Source of the DNA: UBA7236 sp964638865
GTDB taxonomy: Bacteria; Bacteroidota; Bacteroidia; Chitinophagales; BACL12
Direction of reading: 5' to 3'
DNA length: 12,622 bases
Assembly (NCBI GenBank): GCA_964638865.1
Contig: CAZXBG010000120.1
Coordinates: 1 to 12,622 of the forward strand
Below the pieces are notes generated by a model, which saw only the letters and a program-made list of their open reading frames with translations, made no database searches and had not been told where the DNA came from. Below are positions 1 through 7,272 of the stretch, piece after piece. Within the stretch, counting starts at the first letter, position 1. Each line of letters opens with the position of its first letter. Both the position numbers and the translations under genes were made by a program.

Positions 1-45
1 ATAAAATGTATGTCATAATATATAAAAACCTCCCTTTGGCTGTTC

Positions 46-160
46 ATTCGTGCATCTGGTGACGGCAGTCAGGTTCGTGGCAACCTTTTTTAGTCCACAA
101 TACGGATGAATAAATTAGCCACGAACCCGCCTGCCAAAGTTGTCGGGCAGGTGCACGAAT
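46..160. repeat. 115-bp imperfect palindrome, possibly a dispersed MITE/REP-like element
   Basis: Outer arms ATTCGTGCA (46-54) and TGCACGAAT (152-160) are perfect inverted repeats. Inside them, 64-81 pairs with 118-135 at 16 of 18 positions, including a perfect 10-bp core of GGTTCGTGGC (72-81) against GCCACGAACC (118-127). The central loop (82-117) is AT-rich. A second local hairpin is possible on the right side, CCTGCC (130-135) with GGCAGG (146-151). No ORF fits here. The element lies downstream of mutS2 and could fold in its transcript. Mobile origin is an inference; only one copy is visible in this window. Confidence 0.6.
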
Positions 161-176
161 AAAAAATAAGTAAATC

Positions 177-193
177 CAGGTTTTTGAAACCTG
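177..193 (-). terminator. Short hairpin downstream of mutS2, possible terminator
   Basis: CAGGTTT (177-183) and AAACCTG (187-193) form a perfect 7-bp stem with a 3-nt loop, 38 bp beyond the mutS2 stop. Read on the minus strand, the stem is followed by a T-rich stretch with a run of six Ts (161-166), but that run starts about ten bases after the stem, farther than in a canonical intrinsic terminator. It could instead be part of a dispersed palindromic repeat. Confidence 0.35.
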
Positions 194-231
194 TGAGGTC
201 GAGGGCGGAACTGAATGATTATTAATTTTTC

Positions 232-2721
232 TTAAAAATTCACAACAGTAATTCCGTCACCACCCATTTCGCGTGTTGCAAATTCGAAGTTTTTAACTCC
301 TTTATGTTTTTTTAAAGTTTGTTGCACGAGTTCTCGAATTACGCCGGTTCCTTTGCCGTGTAATATTCTTAATTGAAATACACTGCGCATTAATGCTTTA
401 TCTAAATAATTTTCCAACTCCACCATTGCCTCTTCTTTCGATTTTCCGCGAAGGTCGAGTTCGGGTGAAAATTCGCTTTCATCAATATCGATGCGGATAA
501 TTTGTTTTCGTTCGGCCGGTGCATCTGTGGAAGCAATCCCAATTAATTCGTCGAGGTTTACCAACGTTTTCATATTGCGAAATACAACCGTTGCGCGATT
601 CTTCTGTATTGATTCCAAAACGCCTACCTCCGATCCGCTGATTAATTTTACAAGTCCCCCAACCTTAATTTCCCCTTTTTGGTAGTTGGGAATTGTTCGT
701 TCATTTGTTATCTTTCTTTTATTGAAAGTCTGCTTTTTTTGCGCACCGATGAACTGCCGCAATTTTTCTTTGATCTGTTCCTTATCTGATTCTGTATTAT
801 TATTTACAGTAATAGTTTTTAACTCCACAAGTAAACTCCGGAATTCCAGTTCCATTTTACGCACAGCATCATCTTCCTTTTCTAATTTTTTAAGATTATA
901 TCGTTCCTGTTTTTCTTTTGCTTTTTCAAAGGCCAGTTCAACTTCTTTTTCGCGTTTTTTAAGGTCTTCTTCTTTTTTACTTACTTCCTTGTCGCGCAAT
1001 TTAATATGCTCTTTTTCAATACGCACATTTTTTAACAATTCTTCAAATCGGATATGTTCTATGCTGATTAATTTTTTAGCTTCCTCAATAAGCTGTTGCG
1101 GCAAGTCCGATTTTTTTGCCAATTCAAAAGCAAAACTGCTTCCCGGTTTTCCGGTCTCTAATTTATATAAAGGTTTTAATGCAGTTTCATCATATAACAT
1201 ACTGCCGTTAAATACGCCGATATTATTTGCCGCAAACGCTTTTAAGTTTGCATAGTGTGTTGTTACTACCGCAAATATTTTTTTATTGTTCAGCAATTTA
1301 AGTGAAGCCTCGGCAATTGCGCCTCCCATAACTGGGTCGGTACCGGTGCCAAATTCGTCTATCAATATCAGCGTATCTTTATTGCTGTGCGTTAAAAAAT
1401 ATTTTATCTTGATTAATCTGGAAGAATAAGTAGATAATTCATCCTCCAGCGATTGTGTATCGCCAATATCACAAAATATATTCTCAAAGATACCCAAACG
1501 CGAATTTTCAGCAGCCGGAATTAATAAGCCGCACTGTGTCATGTAAACCAATAAACCAATCGTTTTCATCGCCACCGATTTTCCACCTGCATTCGGGCCG
1601 GAAATGATCAGTATTCTTTTATTTTCATCCAGTTCAACATCTAAAGGCACTATCGGTTTATGATGTTTTTTATTCAACAGAAATAAAACAGGGTGTGTTG
1701 CATGATATAAACAAATTACCGGATTTTTTTCAAGTATGGGCATATTTGCATTTATTTCTAATGCATATTTTGCCTTTGCCCTTGTAAAATCAATTATTCC
1801 TAAAATATGCTGATAATTTTCTAAATGATAAGCAAAAGGAGCGATAACCTGAGTTAGTGTTTTTAATATTCTGTAGATTTCCCGTTTTTCTTCACGTTCT
1901 AATTCAAAAATTTCATTCTGGATATTCACAACTTCCTCCGGCTCCATAAAAATGGTTTTTCCGGTATCACTTTCATCGTGAATAATTCCACTTAGTTTTC
2001 TTTTATATTCACTTAATATTCCTAAAACCCTACGGCCATTTCGCATACTTTCTTCCACCTCACTTAAATAACCCGCTTTTCTGAATCTGCTTAATGCGCT
2101 GTTAAATACTTTATCAAGACTCCTTATTGCAGTGTCTTTTTCTTTTGTTATGCGTATTAGGTCGGGCGAGGCATCCGGTCTTATGTTACCTTCCGTTGTG
2201 ATCACTTTTTTTATTTCATTCGGGATAACAGGAGCATATTCGCTATCGCTGATTAAAACATTTAAAATTGGATATTTTTCAGCATTTGTTTTAAAAAAAC
2301 GGATGATATTTCCTGCTAAGATCGTTACCTTATTTATTTCATGAAATTGTAGTTCGCTCAATACATAATTTTCAATCTTTAAAAGGTTGATTGTTTCCCG
2401 AATATCATGAATTCTATCGTGTGGGAAATTATCTTCATATTGCAACAGTAAATTCATTTCATTCGTTTGCTGCAATAATTTTTTGATCTCGTCATATTTC
2501 CACATCGGGCGCACCTTAGCTACTCTGTCGGCCCCTAATGCACTGTCGCAATATTTAGCAACCTCTGCCAATACCTTTTCAAATTCTAGAACCTGTGTTA
2601 TATCTGCCGGAAAAAGTTTCAAGTCTGTATTTGTCACAAAACTAAATCCGCCTTGCTTAGGTTCCAAACTGTTTTGTTCTATAGGGTTTCTGTGTGAGGG
2701 GGGAGGGTTTGCAGAAGGCAT
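232..2721 (-). CDS. mutS2: MutS2 family protein (MutS-like ATPase with C-terminal Smr domain)
   Basis: Cytoplasmic ATPase of the MutS2 family. Family members suppress recombination or, as described in Bacillus, act on collided ribosomes. They have no mismatch-binding domain. The 829-residue protein shows the expected order. An N-terminal helical core region comes first. The ATPase follows, with Walker A GPNAGGKS (375-382), Walker B LILIDEFGTGTDP (451-463) and the switch histidine in TTHYANLK (about 489). A highly charged coiled coil covers about 550-650. The C-terminal Smr domain has LDLRGKS (755-761) and HGKGTG (788-793), the motifs associated with nuclease activity. Length is slightly above the usual 780-800 because of the first 30 or so residues, which are proline-rich and unlike the family. 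The conserved start resembles LKLFPADITQVLEFEKV (from residue 34), so a GTG or TTG codon near residues 29-34 may be the real start. No frameshift is visible. Confidence 0.96.
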   Translation of the reverse strand: MPSANPPPSHRNPIEQNSLEPKQGGFSFVTNTDLKLFPADITQVLEFEKVLAEVAKYCDSALGADRVAKVRPMWKYDEIKKLLQQTNEMNLLLQYEDNFPHDRIHDIRETINLLKIENYVLSELQFHEINKVTILAGNIIRFFKTNAEKYPILNVLISDSEYAPVIPNEIKKVITTEGNIRPDASPDLIRITKEKDTAIRSLDKVFNSALSRFRKAGYLSEVEESMRNGRRVLGILSEYKRKLSGIIHDESDTGKTIFMEPEEVVNIQNEIFELEREEKREIYRILKTLTQVIAPFAYHLENYQHILGIIDFTRAKAKYALEINANMPILEKNPVICLYHATHPVLFLLNKKHHKPIVPLDVELDENKRILIISGPNAGGKSVAMKTIGLLVYMTQCGLLIPAAENSRLGIFENIFCDIGDTQSLEDELSTYSSRLIKIKYFLTHSNKDTLILIDEFGTGTDPVMGGAIAEASLKLLNNKKIFAVVTTHYANLKAFAANNIGVFNGSMLYDETALKPLYKLETGKPGSSFAFELAKKSDLPQQLIEEAKKLISIEHIRFEELLKNVRIEKEHIKLRDKEVSKKEEDLKKREKEVELAFEKAKEKQERYNLKKLEKEDDAVRKMELEFRSLLVELKTITVNNNTESDKEQIKEKLRQFIGAQKKQTFNKRKITNERTIPNYQKGEIKVGGLVKLISGSEVGVLESIQKNRATVVFRNMKTLVNLDELIGIASTDAPAERKQIIRIDIDESEFSPELDLRGKSKEEAMVELENYLDKALMRSVFQLRILHGKGTGVIRELVQQTLKKHKGVKNFEFATREMGGDGITVVNF

Positions 2722-2777
2722 TGGAGGTTGGCAGTGGGGAGAATGCTCCGACTGAAGATTTCAACAACGTTTAGGCT

Positions 2778-2839
2778 ATGAGTAGTGCCCGCCCGCATGA
2801 CCCGGTCGGACGGGAGTTATGAGTAATGAGAAATGAGTA
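2778..2839. repeat. ATGAGTA heptamers flanking a GC-rich imperfect hairpin
   Basis: ATGAGTA occurs at 2778-2784, and three adjoining heptamers ATGAGTA, ATGAGAA, ATGAGTA fill 2819-2839. Between them lies CCCGCCCG (2788-2795), which pairs 7 of 8 with CGGACGGG (2807-2814) around an 11-nt loop. It is GC-rich against an AT-rich background. The same heptamer forms the array at 12573-12622, so it is a repeat used at more than one place in this genome. It lies in the mutS2/acyltransferase intergenic space, which otherwise shows no gene. Confidence 0.6.
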
Positions 2840-2859
2840 GATCCTTCAAAGCCGAATGC

Positions 2860-2887
2860 ATTTGCACCTGACTATTTGCGCCTGACT
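2860..2887. repeat. 14-bp direct tandem duplication
   Basis: ATTTGCACCTGACT (2860-2873) is followed immediately by ATTTGCGCCTGACT (2874-2887), with a single A/G difference. It lies in the non-coding spacer upstream of the acyltransferase. No function can be assigned from sequence. Confidence 0.6.
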
Positions 2888-2987
2888 TTTTGGTGAACGG
2901 AGATTTTGATCCGACGGGAATATTAACTCACGTCTCACGCTATGCCTCTTCGAATGCTTCCATACCTCTTTTTGGGCTAAAAAGTAA

Positions 2988-2995
2988 TATGTTTG
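2988..2995 (+). promoter_or_regulatory. Candidate Bacteroidota -7 box TATGTTTG
   Basis: TATGTTTG matches the Bacteroidota -7 consensus TAnnTTTG. A TTTG at 2971-2974 is present but only 13 nt upstream, shorter than the usual spacing of about 19. Initiation here would fall right at the acyltransferase ATG (3005) and give an almost leaderless mRNA. It may be a chance match. Confidence 0.25.
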
Positions 2996-3004
2996 CACGA
3001 ATTT

Positions 3005-4396
3005 ATGCTCGACAGGAAGGATATTCAGAAGGTATTTAATAAAAAGGATGTAGTGCCTTTTCACGACAAAAAGCTGCATGTTTGGAGCCTCGGCTATTGG
3101 TTGGTGCAGCCATTTTTCATAGGTATCCCATATCGCTTCTATTACAATAAATTTCAGGTCAATGGTTGGGATAATGTCCCTGTTGATAAACCGGTGATCT
3201 TTGCAATTAGTCACCGCAATGCTTTTATGGACTCTCTGGCTTTTGTAAATATCAAAAGCACACAGGTTTGGCAACTTGCGAGAGGAGATGCCTGGAATAA
3301 TAAAATTGCGGGAAATTTATTTTATTTTTTTCACATGCTCCCGATCTGGCGCGAACGAGATGGGGGTGATACAAAGGCATTAAATGATCCTACATTCAAC
3401 GCATGCGCCGACATTCTCGCAAAAAATGGCCTTATTGGAATTTACCCGGAGGGAAATTGTATTAATGAAGAACATATTCGTCCGCTAAAAAAAGGTATTT
3501 GCAGAATTGCTTTTTTAGCAGAGGAAAGATATAATTTCGAATTAGATGTGCAAATTATTCCGGTTGGTATTAGTTACTCTGCTGCGGAAAAGTTTAAAAA
3601 ATGGCAATTGGTAAATGTGGGCAAACCGATTTTATTAAAATCTTATTCCGATTCGTATAAAGATAATCCCGCACTTGCAATGCACGATCTAAAGGAAGCG
3701 ATAGAAAGTGGATTAAAAGAGGTTACACTGCATGTGGAACATTCACAATATCATCACGATATTGTTGCATTGTCGCAAATGTATGCAAGGCACCAAATTT
3801 TAGAAGCAAACCAAAAATATGAACCACTTTCAAAACTTCTCGCCGAAAAAAATGCTGCAGCGAAACTGGAAAGTTATCGCCATACCGATGTGGAAGGAAT
3901 GAAGGAATTGGTGCATGACTTTCACGAGTATAAAAAAATACTGGAATTAAATAAATTCAGAGAAAATACATTTGACAAGGCAAAACATTATACATTTTCT
4001 ATTGTTTTTATGGGTTTGTATTTTTTACTTTTTTTACCTGTTTTTATTTATGGATTTTTGATAAATTATATTCCTTATATTATTCCACAGCAATATGCCC
4101 GAAAAAAATTAAAACAAACCATTTTTCATAGTTCCGCTCAATATGTATTAGGATTAATTATTTTCCCGATCTATTACCTTATCCTCACATTGATCATTTA
4201 CCAATTACTTGGAAGTTTATTTTCTGCGCTAGTATTCTTGATCTCTTTCCCTATTGCAGGACATATTGCTTTTTATTATTGGTTTGATCTCAGGAAGTGG
4301 CGTTCTGTATTGCGCTTAAAAAGAATGGATGGCATTGCAAAACAAGAGTTACTTCAGTTGCGGGATCGAATACTGAATCGCAGGGAGTTTCTTTGA
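3005..4396 (+). CDS. Membrane-anchored PlsC-like glycerolipid acyltransferase
   Basis: Probable lysophospholipid or glycerol-phosphate acyltransferase acting at the inner membrane in phospholipid synthesis. From the ATG at 3005 it has 463 residues; a TTG at 2993 in the same frame would add four. The LPLAT domain fills about the first 220 residues. Its catalytic motif is SHRNAFMDS with His70 and Asp76, spaced H-x5-D rather than the textbook H-x4-D of PlsC. Further motifs are YPEGN (about 147-151, phosphate binding) and IPVGISYS (about 185-192). The C-terminal third has hydrophobic segments at roughly 328-356 and 380-428 and ends in a basic tail. This long form resembles Gat/GPAT-like bacterial members more than the compact 240-residue PlsC, so the exact acceptor is uncertain. 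It converges on the DoxX-like gene with only 23 bp between stops. Confidence 0.88.
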   Translation: MLDRKDIQKVFNKKDVVPFHDKKLHVWSLGYWLVQPFFIGIPYRFYYNKFQVNGWDNVPVDKPVIFAISHRNAFMDSLAFVNIKSTQVWQLARGDAWNNKIAGNLFYFFHMLPIWRERDGGDTKALNDPTFNACADILAKNGLIGIYPEGNCINEEHIRPLKKGICRIAFLAEERYNFELDVQIIPVGISYSAAEKFKKWQLVNVGKPILLKSYSDSYKDNPALAMHDLKEAIESGLKEVTLHVEHSQYHHDIVALSQMYARHQILEANQKYEPLSKLLAEKNAAAKLESYRHTDVEGMKELVHDFHEYKKILELNKFRENTFDKAKHYTFSIVFMGLYFLLFLPVFIYGFLINYIPYIIPQQYARKKLKQTIFHSSAQYVLGLIIFPIYYLILTLIIYQLLGSLFSALVFLISFPIAGHIAFYYWFDLRKWRSVLRLKRMDGIAKQELLQLRDRILNRREFL

Positions 4397-4419
4397 TATT
4401 TCTCTTTTCAAAAATGAAA

Positions 4420-5163
4420 CTATCGATCCATCCAGTGAAAAGAATCGATTAATGCAGGTAATTCGTGCCAGGGTAATTCCTTTGTTTTAATCCAATACTC
4501 AGAGCCCTGATAAAAAAATTGCAAGTTGATCCCTTCCGGAGTTGGAACATATTTTAATGTCAGAGATTTTAAATTGTAATCAGTTAATAGGAATATTTTC
4601 TGCACAGTATCGATGGTTAATTTATAATCCTCCATCCTGTCTTCCTTATCCTGAAAAATGAGATATCCATCCCGGTGAATAAATAAACGTTTTAGTGGAA
4701 TATGATGAAGATAATCATTTTCTATAGATATAATAGCATAAGCACCATGTAGATAGGGATCATTCTTTTTATCTGCAATAAAATGCTGACCCGAAAAATA
4801 GGGGAGTAGTGTTTCTAGAATTATCAAACCAATAAAAAAAGTGATTACCGATACGCGCACAGGAATTGATTTGATAAGCCCGACAGATTTTATAGAAGGC
4901 GAAGGCTCACTTGTTTTTTTGTGCAGAAAAAAGCGCCATATTGCAGGAATTTCTGGTGCTAATAAAAGGATATTGACAAAGATTAAAACAACGGTAAATA
5001 ATTTAACGCTGAAGTCGAAACTCACATTGATCAATAAAATATTAAACAAAAGTGCCTGGCTTATCGTGGCACCTAGCATTCTTGTTTTAGGCACAAGTAA
5101 AAGAATTGCTGCCAACACTTCCAGACATCCTGTTATAATTGAATACGTATTTGATAGCCCCAT
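4420..5163 (-). CDS. DoxX-like membrane protein, N-terminal part uncertain
   Basis: The region from MGLSNTYSIITG onward resembles the DoxX-like fold of Bacteroidota membrane proteins: SIITGCLEVLAAILLLVPK, then a helix with NILLINVSFDF, then VKLFTVVLIFVNILLLAPE, then a fifth-type helix near VSVITFFIGLIILETLLPYF. A soluble C-terminal domain ends in FHWMDR, as I recall for larger members of this group. No catalytic role is known; relatives are linked to redox or quinone functions. I place the start at the ATG at 5163 (247 residues) because AAGGA sits 5 nt before it. The frame is open up to 5403, with ATGs at 5337, 5259 and 5256, so longer forms are possible. Starting at 5163 omits the helix that normally precedes the MG(L/Y)S segment. 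The gene overlaps the end of the upstream minus-strand gene by 77 bp, and one base removed from the A6 run (5172-5177) would fuse the two. Confidence 0.75.
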   Translation of the reverse strand: MGLSNTYSIITGCLEVLAAILLLVPKTRMLGATISQALLFNILLINVSFDFSVKLFTVVLIFVNILLLAPEIPAIWRFFLHKKTSEPSPSIKSVGLIKSIPVRVSVITFFIGLIILETLLPYFSGQHFIADKKNDPYLHGAYAIISIENDYLHHIPLKRLFIHRDGYLIFQDKEDRMEDYKLTIDTVQKIFLLTDYNLKSLTLKYVPTPEGINLQFFYQGSEYWIKTKELPWHELPALIDSFHWMDR

Positions 5164-5769
5164 TGTGTTCCTTTTTTGCAAGGTTGCTGACAAATATTCC
5201 AGGTAACACCGATACGAAAAATAATAGGCTGACAATGAAAGTAAGAGGCATTCCATCATTATCGTTATCGTTGTTATTGACCGGGATAACAGGGAATAAA
5301 TCTTGGCGTTTTTCTTTTTTCTTTTGTGTTTGTTCATTCTCCATGGTGTTGGGAGTAGATGTTTTCTGATCGATGAATTTAACACTGTCGAGTTCCTGAT
5401 CAAACACGTAAGTTTTTAAAATAATTGTTTTAATACTGTCAATATTTTTCATGTCTACGTTTATCGTATGATTATACTCATCGTTGCTGATATAAAAAGT
5501 AGAGATAGAATCCACACTGGGCAATTCTTCTATTCTTCGGTATAAAATAAAAGAAGTATCACTGATGAGAATTCCACTATCGAGAAAATATTGCAGTTCT
5601 GGGCCTAAACCAAAATTACTGGATTCCGAATCAAATATCTTGTTATTTAAGGACGCGGAATAATTGAGATAATGTCCACTATGGCTTTTATAGCCGTTTT
5701 TTTTGGTTTGACCAAATAGTGTAATTGCAGATAAAAAAACAGAGCTGTAACGGAAATTTTTAGATTCAT
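5087..5769 (-). pseudogene. Secreted or membrane-anchored protein of unknown function, frame broken in the signal peptide
   Basis: The ATG at 5769 begins MNLKISVTALFF and then loses the frame at a run of seven Ts (5733-5739, A on the plus strand). With eight Ts the reading continues LSAITLFGQ TKKNGYK, a well-formed signal peptide followed by the long open frame that ends at 5087. Without the repair, the open frame must start at a TTG (5812), inside the spacer, and has no good signal. The body is about 200 residues and is not recognised. It has a mixed beta-like region (about 60-140), a run of K/E/Q, an N/D-rich low-complexity stretch (NNNDNDNDG), one strong transmembrane helix (FIVSLLFFVSVLPGIFV) and a short basic tail. 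The last 77 bp overlap the DoxX-like gene in another frame. It may be a genuine pseudogene, a sequencing indel, or the N-terminal half of one protein with the DoxX part. Confidence 0.6.
5169..5175 (-). promoter_or_regulatory. Shine-Dalgarno-like AAAAGGA before the DoxX-like ATG
   Basis: On the minus strand AAAAGGA is followed by ACACA and then ATG at 5163, a 5-nt spacing. Good SD motifs are uncommon in this phylum, so this one favours independent initiation of the DoxX-like frame inside the end of the upstream gene. Confidence 0.4.
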
Positions 5770-5842
5770 GGGTGTTTGTTTTTGGATATAAATTACCATT
5801 AAGCAAAAACAATACTACAAATATAAGTGGAACTAATACGGG

Positions 5843-7267
5843 CTAGTATTTGTTTTTATGTATATTATTGACAATCAGCATATTGTATAACAAATCTACC
5901 TGTTTTTCTGTAACATTTGTTTGTCCGATAACCACCCTGATCACATATTTTCCATGCAGTTTTGTGCCTGATAAATACAATTTTCCGGAGGCATTTAGGT
6001 GTGATACTAATTCTTCATTCCATTGGTTGAGTACATTTTCGTCGGATATTTCTTTCGGGTGATAACGTAAGCACATAACATTCATCACAAAAGGAGCCAT
6101 CATTTCCCACTCATCATGTAATTTTATTTTATCGTAAAAAAGGTTCGAAAGACGAATATGCTCCCGCAACTTTTGTTGTAATCCCTCCACCCCAAAACTG
6201 CGCAATACAAACCATAATTTTAAAGCGCGAAAACGGCGACCCAGATTTATTCCCCAATCCTTGTAATTAATTACTTCATTAACTGTTCGTTTTAAATAAT
6301 CAGGATTTGTTGTAAATACATTTATTAAATGCACAGCATCCTTTACAAAATACAATGAACAATCAAAATTGGTAAATAACCATTTATGTGCATTTACAAC
6401 ATAACTGTCGGCGTATTCAATTCCTTTTAAATAGTGTTGATATTCAGGAAGTATAAAAGCACTGCCTGCATAAGCTGCATCTATATGTAACCATAAATTA
6501 TATTCAGCACAGAGTTTTCCAATTTCAAAAAGGGGATCAAATGCCAATGAACTTGTTGTGCCTAATGCAACCACCACCAAAAATGGTTTTTTATTTTCTT
6601 TCAGATCATTTTCTATTTGTATTTGCAATGCTTCAACATCCATTGCGAAATTTAGATCTGTTTTAATTTTACGCACATTTTCTTTCCCAATTCCCGCTGC
6701 CTTGGCATCCTTTTCAATGGAATAATGTGTTTGTTCGCTGCAATACATCACAAGTTCTTCATATCCCTTAAACCCTTTTTCATTAATAAAATAATTGGAA
6801 TACTTTTCTCTTGCAGAAATTATAGCCACCAGACTTGAAGTGGATGCAGTATCATGAATTACCCCCGAAAACGATTTTGGCAACTGGAACATATCGCGCA
6901 ACCAGTTCATCATCTTTTCTTCCAGTTCGGTTGCGGCGGGTGAGGTTTCCCAAACCATGGCATTAATGCCCAATCCTGCCGTAAGAAATTCTGCAAGCAT
7001 ACTTTCATAACTTGCATTGGAAGGGAATAATGCCATAAATCCGGGATGCTGCCAATGTGTAATACCTTTAGGTATAATATTTTTAAAGTCTTGCATGATC
7101 ACCTCCATACTCTCTCCCTGAAAAGGAGCATTATTTGAAATCTGATCACTAATTTCGCCCGGACGTACTATAGATTTAACGGGATATTGGTCTATCGATT
7201 CGAGATAATCTGCGATCCAGTCTATTGCGGCATGCGCTTGTTTGCGAAATTCAGTATTTGAAAGCAT
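5843..7267 (-). CDS. Aromatic-L-amino-acid decarboxylase-like PLP enzyme (group II decarboxylase)
   Basis: Pyridoxal-phosphate decarboxylase of the DDC/AADC family, 474 residues, the normal length. It would convert an aromatic amino acid (tryptophan, tyrosine, phenylalanine or DOPA) to its amine in the cytoplasm. The start matches the family (FRKQAHAAIDWIADYLESI). Recognisable elements are HWQHPGFMALFP (about 71-82), the ring-stacking His181 in THYSIEKDAK, the PLP-binding DAAYAGSA with Asp263, and NAHKW with the Schiff-base Lys295. LGRRFRALKLWFVLR follows. Tyr324 in NPDYLK sits where decarboxylases carry the catalytic loop tyrosine, arguing against the Phe-type aldehyde synthases. The loop between this Tyr and LGRRFR is about three residues shorter than in the human enzyme. 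Substrate cannot be read from sequence. The gene is divergent from the lipid kinase, with 5 bp between start codons. Confidence 0.93.
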   Translation of the reverse strand: MLSNTEFRKQAHAAIDWIADYLESIDQYPVKSIVRPGEISDQISNNAPFQGESMEVIMQDFKNIIPKGITHWQHPGFMALFPSNASYESMLAEFLTAGLGINAMVWETSPAATELEEKMMNWLRDMFQLPKSFSGVIHDTASTSSLVAIISAREKYSNYFINEKGFKGYEELVMYCSEQTHYSIEKDAKAAGIGKENVRKIKTDLNFAMDVEALQIQIENDLKENKKPFLVVVALGTTSSLAFDPLFEIGKLCAEYNLWLHIDAAYAGSAFILPEYQHYLKGIEYADSYVVNAHKWLFTNFDCSLYFVKDAVHLINVFTTNPDYLKRTVNEVINYKDWGINLGRRFRALKLWFVLRSFGVEGLQQKLREHIRLSNLFYDKIKLHDEWEMMAPFVMNVMCLRYHPKEISDENVLNQWNEELVSHLNASGKLYLSGTKLHGKYVIRVVIGQTNVTEKQVDLLYNMLIVNNIHKNKY

Positions 7268-7272
7268 ACATT

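Noticed and set aside
686..1255. 189-codon plus-strand open frame
   Set aside because: It is a low-complexity Ser/Phe/Leu shadow opposite the charged coiled coil of mutS2.
2846..3274. 142-codon minus-strand open frame
   Set aside because: It lies mostly antisense to the conserved acyltransferase start, has no recognisable domain, and its far end is in repeat-rich spacer.
5172..5178. A AAA AAG heptamer as a programmed -1 frameshift site joining the secreted protein to DoxX
   Set aside because: The heptamer is in the right phase for -1 slippage, but the DoxX frame is +1 relative to the upstream frame, so a -1 shift enters the wrong frame.
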